DNA from: Baffinella frigidus
Lineage: Eukaryota > Cryptophyceae > Cryptomonadales > Baffinellaceae
Length of the DNA stretch: 16,257 nt
Assembly: GCA_026770585.1 (NCBI GenBank)
Contig: MU646327.1
Span: forward strand, 891,662 to 907,918
Direction of reading: 5' to 3'
Of this stretch, positions 7,752 through 15,146 are shown piece by piece. Under the pieces are notes generated by a model, which was not told where the DNA came from, did not search any database, and saw only the letters and a program-made list of their open reading frames with translations. The position numbers were made by a program, and so were the translations under genes. Numbering within the stretch: the stretch's first letter is position 1; the number at the start of each line of letters is the position of its first letter.

Positions 7752-7970
7752 TCAGGTCCTTTAGGAACTTCGAGCTCCCAACATAGGTGGACACCGCAAC
7801 TGGTTCTGCACTTGCATATCCTTCAGGTCCTTTAGGTTATTCAAGCTCCCAACATAGGCGGACACCGGAACTGGTTTTGTAGAAAGGCCATGGTCCTTTA
7901 GGTCCTCTAGGTTCTTCCAGCTCCCAACACAGGCGGGCACCGGAGCTTGTACTGTAAAAAGGCCATGCTT
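7752..7970. repeat. Tandem repeat of about 71-75 bp, 3 copies
   Basis: Three copies start at about 7752, 7823 and 7898. Each carries AGGTCC(T)TTAGG, then AGCTCCCAACA(T/C)AGG, then a GACACCG..ACTGG-like segment. The copies differ by substitutions and short indels. Two of them are followed by AGAAAGGCCATG or AAAAAGGCCATG. Confidence 0.75.
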
Positions 7971-7993
7971 CCTTTCGGATCACCGAACATAGC

Positions 7994-8041
7994 CCAACGA
8001 CACGCCCTCCCGTAGAAAGGATCTGCAGAGAAAGCATTTTT
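7994..8041. repeat. Dispersed repeat R1, partial copy
   Basis: CCAACGACACGCCCTCCCGT followed by AAAGGATCTGCAGAGAAAGC matches the first third of the longer copies at 9201-9323 and 12120-12243. Confidence 0.7.
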
Positions 8042-8061
8042 GAAACGGCAGCGTCATCGAA

Positions 8062-8125
8062 CAGGTTATGGATTTCCTCAGGTTATGAGAAAATTCCACG
8101 GGCGGCGGGTCGACAAGACCTCGTC
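8062..8125. repeat. Dispersed repeat R2, copy 1
   Basis: TTAGGTTATGA-type text followed by an A-rich gap, then GGGCGGCGGG and an imperfect palindrome CGACAAGACCTCGTCG. A second copy lies at 9742-9807. Confidence 0.65.
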
Positions 8126-8159
8126 GCCCCGCTTCTCCCTGGATTTTTTTCAGTTCATG

Positions 8160-8580
8160 GTTTATGTTAGGGCTTGGGTCTAGGGTTTTTGGTTTACGGT
8201 TCACGGTTTAGGATTTAAAGCTTTTAGGGTCTAGGGTTTAGGGTCTAGGGTTAAATGTTTAGGGTTTGAGGTTTAGGGTTGAGGGTCTAGGGTTTAGGGT
8301 TAAAAGTTTAGGGCCAAGGGTTTAGCATTGATGGTTAAGGGTTGAGGGGTTGGGGGTCAGGTTTTAAGGTTGAGCGTTCAGAGTTCAGGGTTTAGGGTTT
8401 GACCATAAAACTCCAAACCCTATAAACCCTGTTACCATAAACCATAAACCATGGTTGAGGGTTTGGAGTTCAGGGTTTGCGGTTTTAGGTTTTGGGTTTT
8501 GGGTTTCAGCTTTAGGGTTCAGAGTTTAGGGTTTGAGGTTTAACATTTAGAATTTAGGATTCAGGGGTAAGGGTGCGGGT

Positions 8581-8641
<61 letters not shown>

Positions 8642-8690
8642 ATTAAGGGTTGATGATTGAGGGTTGAGGGTGATGGTTGAGCGTTGATGG
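8160..8690. repeat. Large degenerate telomere-like array with homogenised TTGAGGG block
   Basis: About 500 bp of degenerate TTTAGGG-like heptamers on the + strand (variants TCTAGGG, TTGAGGG, TTCAGGG), with one short inverted patch near 8405-8450 reading CCTATAAACCC and CCATAAACC. Within it, 8577-8639 holds nine perfect consecutive GGGTTGA units, which points to recent local homogenisation of a variant heptamer. Confidence 0.9.
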
Positions 8691-9160
8691 TGCACTTTCT
8701 CGAAACAGTTTTGAAATTTCGTGAAGAACCCCTAAGCGACAAGACACAAGATTCTACAGTAGGCAATAACATAGGGGGCATAGGGGAGGATAACAGCCTG
8801 TCAGATAATAGCCAGGCCGGGTCCGTTACGGACCCGGTGTTTCTCACACGTCCACTTGACGGTCTTGAGCTGGCCAAGCGATGATCGGGAAGTCGCCTAA
8901 CCGACCGCCCCCACACCTGAACAAAGGCCCATTTAAAGAAAATTGCAGGCGCATGGGCATGGATACCTTCTCCAGCGATTCACCAACCACATCCTGAGGA
9001 AAGGAACCCCGAAAAGGCTACACCAGAGGCTGCCCCCCTGCCGGCTAGACCTAAGGAGAGAAACCGAACAGTATTCCCAGGGGATCCCGTAAGGGAACCT
9101 CAGGCGTCCCCCCCGAACGGCTACACCCAAGGCTGACCCCCGTCCGGCTAAATCTGCCCT
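8691..9160. other. Open but unassigned segment with CCCCTAAGCGAC repeat copy 2
   Basis: On the + strand a frame (8684-8884) reads EEPLSDKTQDSTVGNNIGG and ends LDGLELAKR-stop, but its start coincides with the CCCCTAAGCGAC repeat also seen at 3646-3715, and its third positions show no bias. From 8938 to 9125 all three + frames are partly open. A diverged duplication of about 45 bp containing GGCTACACC occurs at 9015 and 9118. I assign no gene; a degenerate transposon is possible. Confidence 0.35.
8817..8837. other. 21-bp perfect palindrome
   Basis: CCGGGTCCGT, a single T, then ACGGACCCGG. This is a perfect 10-bp inverted repeat with a 1-nt centre inside the unassigned segment. It could be a protein-binding site or part of a transposable element. 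Confidence 0.7.
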
Positions 9161-9200
9161 TTAGGTCCTTTAGGTTTTAATTTCGCCCAACATATCCAAC

Positions 9201-9323
9201 GACACGCCCTTCCGTAGAAAGGACTGCAGAGAAAGCATTTTTGCTCTCGGATCGCGTTTCGCTCTCCAGTGCAGAGGCTCGTGAAGAGGGGATACAGGGT
9301 GGTTCTCTTGGGGTGTTTGAGTT
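9201..9323. repeat. Dispersed repeat R1, copy 2
   Basis: About 123 bp closely matches 12120-12243 in the same orientation, with shared blocks CTGCAGAGAAAGCATTTTTG, GTGCAGAGGCTCGTGAAGAG and TTCTCTTGGGGTG. Frames are open on both strands, but differences between the copies show no third-position preference, which argues for a non-coding repeat. Confidence 0.8.
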
Positions 9324-9741
9324 AGGCCAATGAGGCACAGGCTCGCGCACACACCGCGGAGTGTCCTGGTCCCGAGGCGGGCCCGTCGGGCGCTCGATCG
9401 GGTGTAACTTTCGACCCCCTGGGCTCATTTCGCTTTTCTCGACGGTTCTAGAATCCTCAAAAGGTCCTCTCCAAATCCGCTGAAAAAATCTGGGGCATCA
9501 GAGGCCCTCAAACATACTCAAAATATGACTCCCCCAAAACCACCGCATCTGGTTTTACACACCCTTTCTCCCCTCCTCACAAAAACATTGTCCCAACAAA
9601 GAGGCTCAGGTTTTCAAGGCCTTCAACTTTGCGACAGATTTTTTTGGGTTTAAGCTGGGGCAGAAAAGTTGGAGGTCCTTTAGGAGGCACTGTCATCATA
9701 GTCCGTGACATTGGAGCCATTTTCTGGATTTCCCGATAAAT
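9324..9741. other. Non-coding stretch
   Basis: No gene, splice sites or notable repeats were seen apart from one AGGTCCTTTAGG motif at 9673-9684. Confidence 0.4.
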
Positions 9742-9807
9742 AACCTGTTGATTTTCCTTAGGTTATGAAAAAAAACTAGGGGCGGCGGGGCGACGAGGTC
9801 TTGTCAG
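9742..9807. repeat. Dispersed repeat R2, copy 2
   Basis: CCTTAGGTTATGA, an A-run, then GGGGCGGCGGGGCGACGAGG and TCTTGTC, matching the element at 8062-8125 in order and spacing. It lies about 175 bp upstream of the start codon of the large gene. Confidence 0.65.
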
Positions 9808-9870
9808 GGAAGCTCGACTGCTGCTCTTCGCAGCTCGCTGTGGCGCTACTGAGCGCTGGGTAGGCTTGCT

Positions 9871-9922
9871 GTCCTCAACGCTTCTTGCTTCTGATGGTCC
9901 TCAACGCTTCTTGCTTCTGATA
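9871..9922. repeat. 26-bp tandem duplication in the 5' flank of the large gene
   Basis: GTCCTCAACGCTTCTTGCTT plus six bases occurs twice back to back, with one difference at the last base. It lies 60 bp upstream of the ATG at 9982 and so is likely in the 5' untranslated region or promoter. Confidence 0.85.
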
Positions 9923-9981
9923 AATGTGTGTGGCACCGCTTTCTGGGTAAAGGGGACCTGGCGCCGTGAAAGGGGCGACAC

Positions 9982-12900
9982 ATGGAGGCGGGAACGCGGG
10001 AGCTGCTGGGGAAGGCGGAGGGAAAGGTGTGGGGGCATGTGGACAAAGAGGATGACGTGTTCGAGTTCGGCTCGCGCGCCATCACCGAGGATGCCCTGCT
10101 CGAAATGCGCCGACGAAATGCGAATGCAGCGCAGCGCGCCATGGCCGATCTCAAGGGAGGCGGCCGTTTGGGAAGCCTCCCAGCCGTCTCTGCCGCGGCT
10201 GCGCGCCGGCCACCAGGTGAACCGCTGCGCCCGAGCTCCCTGCAGCTGTTATCGGCGATTCTGACCAGGGCAAACCCTCGGCAGGGTTCAGCAAGGCTTC
10301 GCGGGCTCCCCCGCCTCGGCGCGGGGGTCTGAAGCCTCGCGCGCAGACGCCAACGGAGGTACGCAGTGCCGCGGAGCAGGAGATGCTTGCGGACGAACAG
10401 GAGCAGGAACGGTTGGCCAACACACGCCCTCGAAGCTCCCGCAGCCGGCCGGGGACGGCGGACGGGAAGGGTTCTGTGGGCTCTGGGGCGAAGCGGGCGG
10501 AGGAAGGCAGTGAGAGTCACCAGGAGGGGATGGCGCGCGAGGCGACGCTCATGTTCAAAATCCTGGACTGGCAGAAGACCGCGCGCTCTCGGGGGTTCGA
10601 CATTGCCAAGATGCTCTCCTTGGACCCCCAGGTTCGACTTTCCCCGCCCCCCCAACTCTGGTGGAACTCTTGAGGAACGTTGGAGGTGGGAATCTGCAGG
10701 ACCCGTGTCTGAAACCGATGGCAACGTGTGGAACTCTTGAGGAACGTTGGAGGTGGGAATCTGCAGGACCCGTGTCTGAAACCGATGGCAACGTGTGGGG
10801 TTGGGCGCAGGGGCTTTTCGACAAGGAATTGAAGCAAGCGGCGTCTCTCCTGAACCGGCACAACTCGATGCTTCGCAAGTACACGTCTGCGTTCAAGGGC
10901 ACCCTGCTCATGGACATGCCCGCTGAGTCGACGCTCGAAACGGGGGGGGGCTCGGATGCCTCAGAGCAAGGAGCTCGTGGGACGGGTCGGACACACTCAG
11001 AGGGAGGGACAGAGGGAGGGACGGAGGTCTCGAGTTTTCATGGGAGCGAGGGCGCGCCGCCGACAGAGACGTCATCGGTGATGGCGTCGTCGATAGCGCC
11101 GTCGCATCCGTCTTCGCACGCGACGACGTTCGACGCCATCAGCCGGTCGTTCCTGGGAGGCGTCAAGGGGCGCTCGCTCCAGGAAGACGCGGTGAGACTC
11201 CCACCAACCCTCACAGCCTCAGCAAACCGTCGAATTTCAGGTCGCGTATTTCCCTTGGAGGCCGACGGATTCCGGCGTCCGTGGAGCCATTTTCCCTTGG
11301 AATTAAAAACCGAAAATCATCGATTTGCTCAGCCCGTGAGGGTTGGTGGTCAGGCGTGACCGGAGCGTTCGCCTCAGCTACATAGGCAGATGTGTGCTGA
11401 TTTACTATGTAGGATTTCTTACGTAAGATTGATTTCCTATGTAGGCAATCAAGTGTTGATTTCCTATGTATCCGCTTGATTGCCTATGCAGCTGAGGATC
11501 CACTTAGCAGCCACCGGGGGCTTCACGGATACAGTCCATCTGAACGATTTGTACTAGAATCTTATCCATTGCCCTGGAACTCTAACCGCGTTTCCCCTGG
11601 ATATCCGGGGGGAAAGGAACTCGGCCGCTGCTAAGTGGTTGGGCTGCCAGACACGGATCAGATCTCGTTTGGCACTCATCAGATCCGTTTGGTTCGAGCT
11701 TTTGAGTGTGCGGTCTTTTCTTGGCAGCGAGAACCACGCCCTGTGGAGACTGTGCCCCGCACACAGTCGACGCCAATCTCGTTTTCTATCCTCCATCTTA
11801 GCTGCCGCCCCCACCTTGGCCGTTACCAAATGGCGATGGACCAAATTTAACCAAGACAGCATTATTGCAGGTGCGGACGATGGGTCACCAGGCATGTGTC
11901 GCTTTACATTTTGGATTCACGCTACACCCTAACACCAGACCCTAACCCCTACACCCTACACCCTAAACCAGGTGTAACCGAACCCTAAACCCTAAACCCT
12001 ACACACTAAAGGTGCGGCAAATGAGCGAGGAGGCAGCTCGGCTGCGGCAGCGCGCGCTGGCGATTATCGAGAAGGGTGGCGTCGAGCATGCCACTGCCGT
12101 CGAAGAGGACTCAGGTGAGGACATGCCCTTCCGTATGAACAATCTGCAGAGAAAGCATTTTTGCTTTCGGATCGCATTGAGCGCTCCAGTGCAGAGGCTC
12201 GTGAAGAGGGGATAGAGGGTGCTTCTCTTGGGGTGGTTGAGTTGATCCTCCGGAACCCTTGTATCGCGTAACTCTCGAGGACTTGCCGGGACGCCCTCGA
12301 GGCGTTGGTTCCGGAGGTACTCCATCTCGAGGAGGACTCAGGTGAGCCATCCCACGCGACGATCGCCTGTGTGTCAAATCGACCTGTTTCCAAAGTCAAC
12401 TCACCTGAAGATCCGTCAACTTGTCCCGTAATCCGTCGAACAATACTTCTAGTGGGGTAGAAATAATAGAAAGACCGATCGGATTTGTTCCACAGGTTAT
12501 CGTCGCGTGGTCGTGTCCCCAGCGTGCAGGGATATACCTTGAGAGCAGCTCAGCCCACTTGGCCAAACCCGCAAACGGAACTGTTTCTCACCCTGGGAAG
12601 ATGGTACTTATGCCATGACTCAAGTGGACACCTCCACTTAACCCCCCTCGGCGACCCCCTCCACCCCCCGCTGTCAGGAGAGAGTAATTTATTGATCAGA
12701 ACGAGGCGGGCCCACGAACGTCGCCAGGCAGCGAGGACCCCCCAGCGCCCCGCGAGTGTCCAGCCCTGCCTCAGTTAATCTGGGCTCCTCAGAGCATGTC
12801 AATGAATTCAATGAGGCGCCCAAATTAACTCGGGCAGAGCTAGCGTGTGGGAGAGAAAGGTTTCTGCGCGTGGGAGGGGGAAAGGTGACTTTAGGGTTTA

Positions 12901-13795
12901 GGGTTTGGGCACGCACGGTGGTGTGCGGGGGGCGAGGGACTGAAGGCGATACGGGGCCGAGGAGTTCATCACACCACCTTAACCACTAAGCCGCGATTGA
13001 TTTGTGTGATAAAATCACTGAGTCACAATTGCTTTGTGTGGGAACAAACGCGAGTTGGTGGTGACAGGCGACGAGGAGGAGGAGGACGATCCGTTCGAGA
13101 CGCTGGGCCCCATGGATCGCAACACCCTCTTCGTCCTCCGCGGCCTTCTCGAGGTCCCTCCTCGCCCCCCCTCCTCCTCCCCGCCCCGCTTCCCGTTTCT
13201 CCAGCAATGCACACCCGACAATTCCGGAACCAACCTCTGTGAGGGGCCGGCCTCAGTACATGCCTGGTTCGTATGCATGGGGTTCCTGTGGTCCTGGTCA
13301 CCTGATAATGGCATCCATCAAAGTTGATCTCTCTCTCTCTCGCTGGTTCGCAATGCTCACACCCCCGCGCGGCGACAGGTGGGGTTGGACGCAATGGAGG
13401 ACGTCGACACTGGCACCTCCGGAAAGGCGCTGCACCTTCGGCGGATGCTGCAGGTGCGTGCCGCTCTCCCGCCCCCATGTCTCCCCCCTTTCACGCCGCC
13501 AGGGTCCCCCTCAACCGGGTGAGCCTTACAGGTTTATCTCAGAAAAGGGATTTTTAAATTCGTTTTCTTAAGCCACCCCCCCTTCAAATTTGTCAACTTA
13601 TGCGCAGAGAAAAGAATAAGTTGACGAATTTGTACAGGAATTGACTTAAGAAAACGAATTTAAAAATCCCTTTTCTGAGATAAGGGTGGTTATGGTGGAT
13701 GGTGCAGGACATGCGGACGGAGCACGACGCTGGGAAGACCGTCAAGCGCCGGCCCCCGTCCGCGCGCCGCCAGGAACTGCGTTCCAGGCACGCCT
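9982..13795 (+). CDS. Unrecognised acidic helical protein, exons 1-7
   Basis: Exons: 9982-10216, 10285-10631, 10811-11191, 12012-12114, 13068-13153, 13379-13453 and 13708-about 13795. All acceptors are AG and donors GT, and phases agree at each join (1, 0, 0, 1, 0, 0). The ATG at 9982 has A at -3 (GACACATGG). Residues 1-60 are charged helix (ELLGKAEGKVWGHVDKEDD, ALLEMRRRNANAAQRAMADL). Residues 80-165 are basic, Ser/Pro/Gly-rich and probably disordered. Residues 170-225 hold FKILDWQKTARSRGFDIAKM and NRHNSMLRKYTSAFKGTLL. A Ser/Gly/Thr-rich linker follows, then FDAISRSFLGGVKG, then EEAARLRQRALAIIEKGG and the acidic run DEEEEDD. No signal peptide or membrane segment is seen. The exon 7 donor is not identifiable. 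The family is unknown; a cytoskeletal or flagellar coiled-coil scaffold is only a guess from composition. Confidence 0.7.
10661..10794. repeat. 67-bp perfect tandem duplication inside intron 2
   Basis: Two identical 67-bp units (10661-10727 and 10728-10794), starting GTGGAACTCTTGAGG, lie in the 179-bp intron between exons 2 and 3. The unit length is not a multiple of three. An open frame spans them by chance, but the phase-0 splice at 10631/10811 removes them. No differences are visible between the copies, so the duplication is recent. Confidence 0.9.
11372..11497. mobile_element. 126-bp foldback element with TGATTTCCTATGTA internal repeats
   Basis: The ends CCTCAGCTACATAGGCAGAT and, reverse complemented, CCTCAGCTGCATAGGCAATC are inverted repeats. 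The interior carries three copies of TGATTT(C/A)CTATGTA. It lies in intron 3 of the large gene, two bases before the 139-bp element. Confidence 0.65.
11500..11638 (-). mobile_element. 139-bp MITE-like element, copy 2
   Basis: The ends CCACTTAGCAGC and GCTGCTAAGTGG are perfect 12-bp inverted repeats. It is the opposite-orientation twin of 568-706, with identical length and near-identical sequence over about 95 bp. It is located in intron 3 of the large gene. Confidence 0.75.
11922..12011. repeat. Telomere-like array abutting the exon 4 acceptor
   Basis: Degenerate CCCTAAA, CCCTACA and CCCTAAC units on the + (sense) strand run to CACACTAAAG, whose AG is the acceptor of exon 4. The array therefore forms the 3' end of intron 3. 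Confidence 0.85.
12120..12243. repeat. Dispersed repeat R1, copy 3
   Basis: Same-orientation match to 9201-9323. It begins six bases after the exon 4 donor, so it occupies the start of intron 4. Confidence 0.8.
12352..12510. mobile_element. 159-bp foldback element in intron 4
   Basis: The left arm CCACGCGACGATCGCCTGTG and the right arm, reverse complemented, CCACGCGACGATAACCTGTG are inverted repeats that continue about 13 bp more (CAAATCGACC / CAAATCCGATC). The interior is non-coding. Confidence 0.6.
12762..12841. mobile_element. 80-bp foldback element, AGCTCTGCCTCAGTTAA family, copy 3
   Basis: Nearly the whole element is an inverted repeat: left AGCCCTGCCTCAGTTAATCT, right (reverse complement) AGCTCTGCCCGAGTTAATTT, both followed by GGGC(T/G)CCTCA. 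It shares its ends with 754-930 and 3501-3610. It lies in intron 4 of the large gene. Confidence 0.75.
12889..12908. repeat. Short TTTAGGG patch, G-rich on the sense strand
   Basis: CTTTAGGGTTTAGGGTTTGG is a small two-unit patch in intron 4. Its orientation is opposite to the other arrays inside this gene. Confidence 0.7.
13534..13683. mobile_element. 150-bp foldback element with perfect 39-bp terminal inverted repeats
   Basis: The left arm 13534-13572 (TTATCTCAGAAAAGGGATTT...) and the right arm 13645-13683 are exact reverse complements over 39 bp. A second nested inverted repeat (CAAATTTGTCAACTTAT and ATAAGTTGACGAATTTG) sits in the centre, at 13585-13633. The element fills most of intron 6, between exons at 13379-13453 and 13708. 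Perfect arms suggest a recent insertion. Confidence 0.85.
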
Positions 13796-14041
13796 TACCA
13801 CGCAAGAGTGCAAGCCTGACCTGTGAAAACAAGTCAGTTCACACGGAATTTGTACCAACTATCCGAAATTTCGATTTTTCTCTGGGGAGAATGTCAACTT
13901 ATGGGACTTTCAAAATAGTCAGATCTGGCTATTTTTACCACACGGCACTCTGCCCTACATTCTTGGGTGGTACCCCCTTGTGGAGACACGCCGCGTTTTT
14001 GTTCGGACCAGACGCAGCAGTCCGCCTGCGGGTTAAGTCGC

Positions 14042-14268
14042 CTACACCCTAAACGCTAAACCCCTAAAACCCTAAGCACTAAGCCCTCAACCCTTAACCC
14101 TTAACCCTTAACCCTAGACCTTAGACCCTAGACCCTAGATCCTAAACCCTACACCCTGAACCCTACTCCCTACTCCCCAAACCCTACACCCTACACCCTA
14201 AGCCATAACCCCTTAAAACCCTACACCCTACACCCTAAACCCCTAAACCTAAACCCTTGACCCTAACC
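14042..14268. repeat. Degenerate CCCTAAA telomere-like array
   Basis: About 225 bp of CCCTAAA, CCCTACA, CCCTTAA and CCCTAGA units on the + strand, lying in the presumed long intron after exon 7. Confidence 0.9.
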
Positions 14269-14343
14269 CGTGCTCCGTGCCCCCGTGCGACGACTTTTCA
14301 CTCGACGCGAGTGCTTTTTCAATCTCATCGGGGAACGCCTCAA

Positions 14344-14409
14344 ATTCAGGGGAATTAGCATTCGGTATTCGAAGGGATTCGTCCCTGCGGGAGCCTTAGG
14401 GCGTACCGT
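14344..14409. repeat. 67-bp diverged direct repeat, copy 1
   Basis: ATTCAGG, AATTAGCAT, CGGTATT, GAGCC and GCGTACCGT-like blocks recur in order at 14542-14608. No gene is supported between 14268 and 14634. Confidence 0.65.
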
Positions 14410-14500
14410 TGTCATATACTCTATGTGGATCTATGTCGAAGCTGGGATCTTACACCTGATCCAGACAGTGCACTTCAACACATCCGCACACTGACGACGC

Positions 14501-14540
14501 CATTCTCTCCGTCGGGCAGGCCCTGCCGACGGAGAGAATG
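14501..14540. repeat. Near-perfect 20-bp inverted repeat without spacer
   Basis: CATTCTCTCCGTCGGGCAGG is followed at once by CCCTGCCGACGGAGAGAATG, which is complementary apart from one base. A third copy of the arm lies at 14635-14655, where it coincides with the last codons of the minus-strand exon candidate. Confidence 0.8.
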
Positions 14541-14541
14541 A

Positions 14542-14608
14542 ATTCAGGATAATTAGCATGCGGTATTGGCAGGGCCGTGTCTCTTGCAAGAGCCCTATGG
14601 CGCACCGT
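14542..14608. repeat. 67-bp diverged direct repeat, copy 2
   Basis: Matches 14344-14409 in block order. It follows directly after the inverted repeat at 14501-14540. Confidence 0.65.
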
Positions 14609-14631
14609 AGCCCACCCCCGCATGCTCACCA

Positions 14632-14739
14632 AGTCATTCTCTCCCGACGGGCAGGGCCAGACGGCGGACCAACGTAGCGGCGTCGAGTTTCAACTCCCAG
14701 ATGGCTCGCGATAGCTCCCTCTCGGTACGTGCCACACCC
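14632..14739 (-). CDS. Possible minus-strand 3'-terminal exon
   Basis: On the minus strand an acceptor-like GGGTTTCAG is followed by 2 nt and about 35 codons ending in a TGA at 14634-14632. The peptide contains ERELSRAIWELKLDAATLV and ends RRLALPVGRE, with strong G/C third positions and a helical pattern. The + strand here offers only a short piece (MARDSSLS before GTACGT). Being antisense within the presumed long intron of the plus-strand gene, it is either a nested gene fragment or a relic. The family is not recognised. Confidence 0.3.
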
Positions 14740-14906
14740 ACATCTGAAACCCGGGAAAACGGTTTCATGGAACGAGACGCGTTCTGCCGTGTTTCTAGCG
14801 CACATGCGATACTTCTCAACATTTTATCCCCGCCCCCAGCTCTCTCTTTGCCTTCACGTTCGGCCCTCCCCGGGCTCCTGAGGCTCATAACGAGAAACAA
14901 AACTTG

Positions 14907-15135
14907 AACCCACACCCCTAAACCGTAAACCCTAAATTCTCAACCCTAAACCCTAAAACTTCAACCCTTGCCCTCACCCTGAACCCTAAACCCTAAACCC
15001 CATACCCCAAGCCCGAAACCCTAAACCCAAAACCCTAAACCTTTGACTCTTACCCTGACCCTGAACCCTACACCCTCAACCCTCAACCCTCAACCCTACA
15101 CCCTAAACACTAAACCCCACAACCTAAACCTCAAA
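14907..15135. repeat. Degenerate CCCTAAA telomere-like array upstream of the 15147 acceptor
   Basis: About 230 bp of CCCTAAA, CCCTGAA and CCCTCAA units on the + strand. It ends some 10 bp before the CACTAG acceptor of the exon at 15147. Confidence 0.9.
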
Positions 15136-15146
15136 CCGTGCACTAG

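Noticed and set aside
9201-9323. Coding origin for repeat R1
   Set aside because: Frames are open on both strands in two copies, but differences between copies fall at all codon positions, with no sign of purifying selection.
9846-10724. 292-codon open frame on the minus strand
   Set aside because: It is antisense to exons 1 and 2 of the plus-strand gene. The peptide is Arg/Pro/Ser-rich as expected from a GC-biased shadow, while the plus strand has matching splice phases and helical protein.
10661-11359. Continuous 232-codon frame as one exon
   Set aside because: Its first 50 codons are the two 67-bp intronic duplicates, which would be read in different frames. An acceptor at 10810 joins in phase with exon 2, and a GTGAGA donor at 11192 ends the exon before the low-quality tail.
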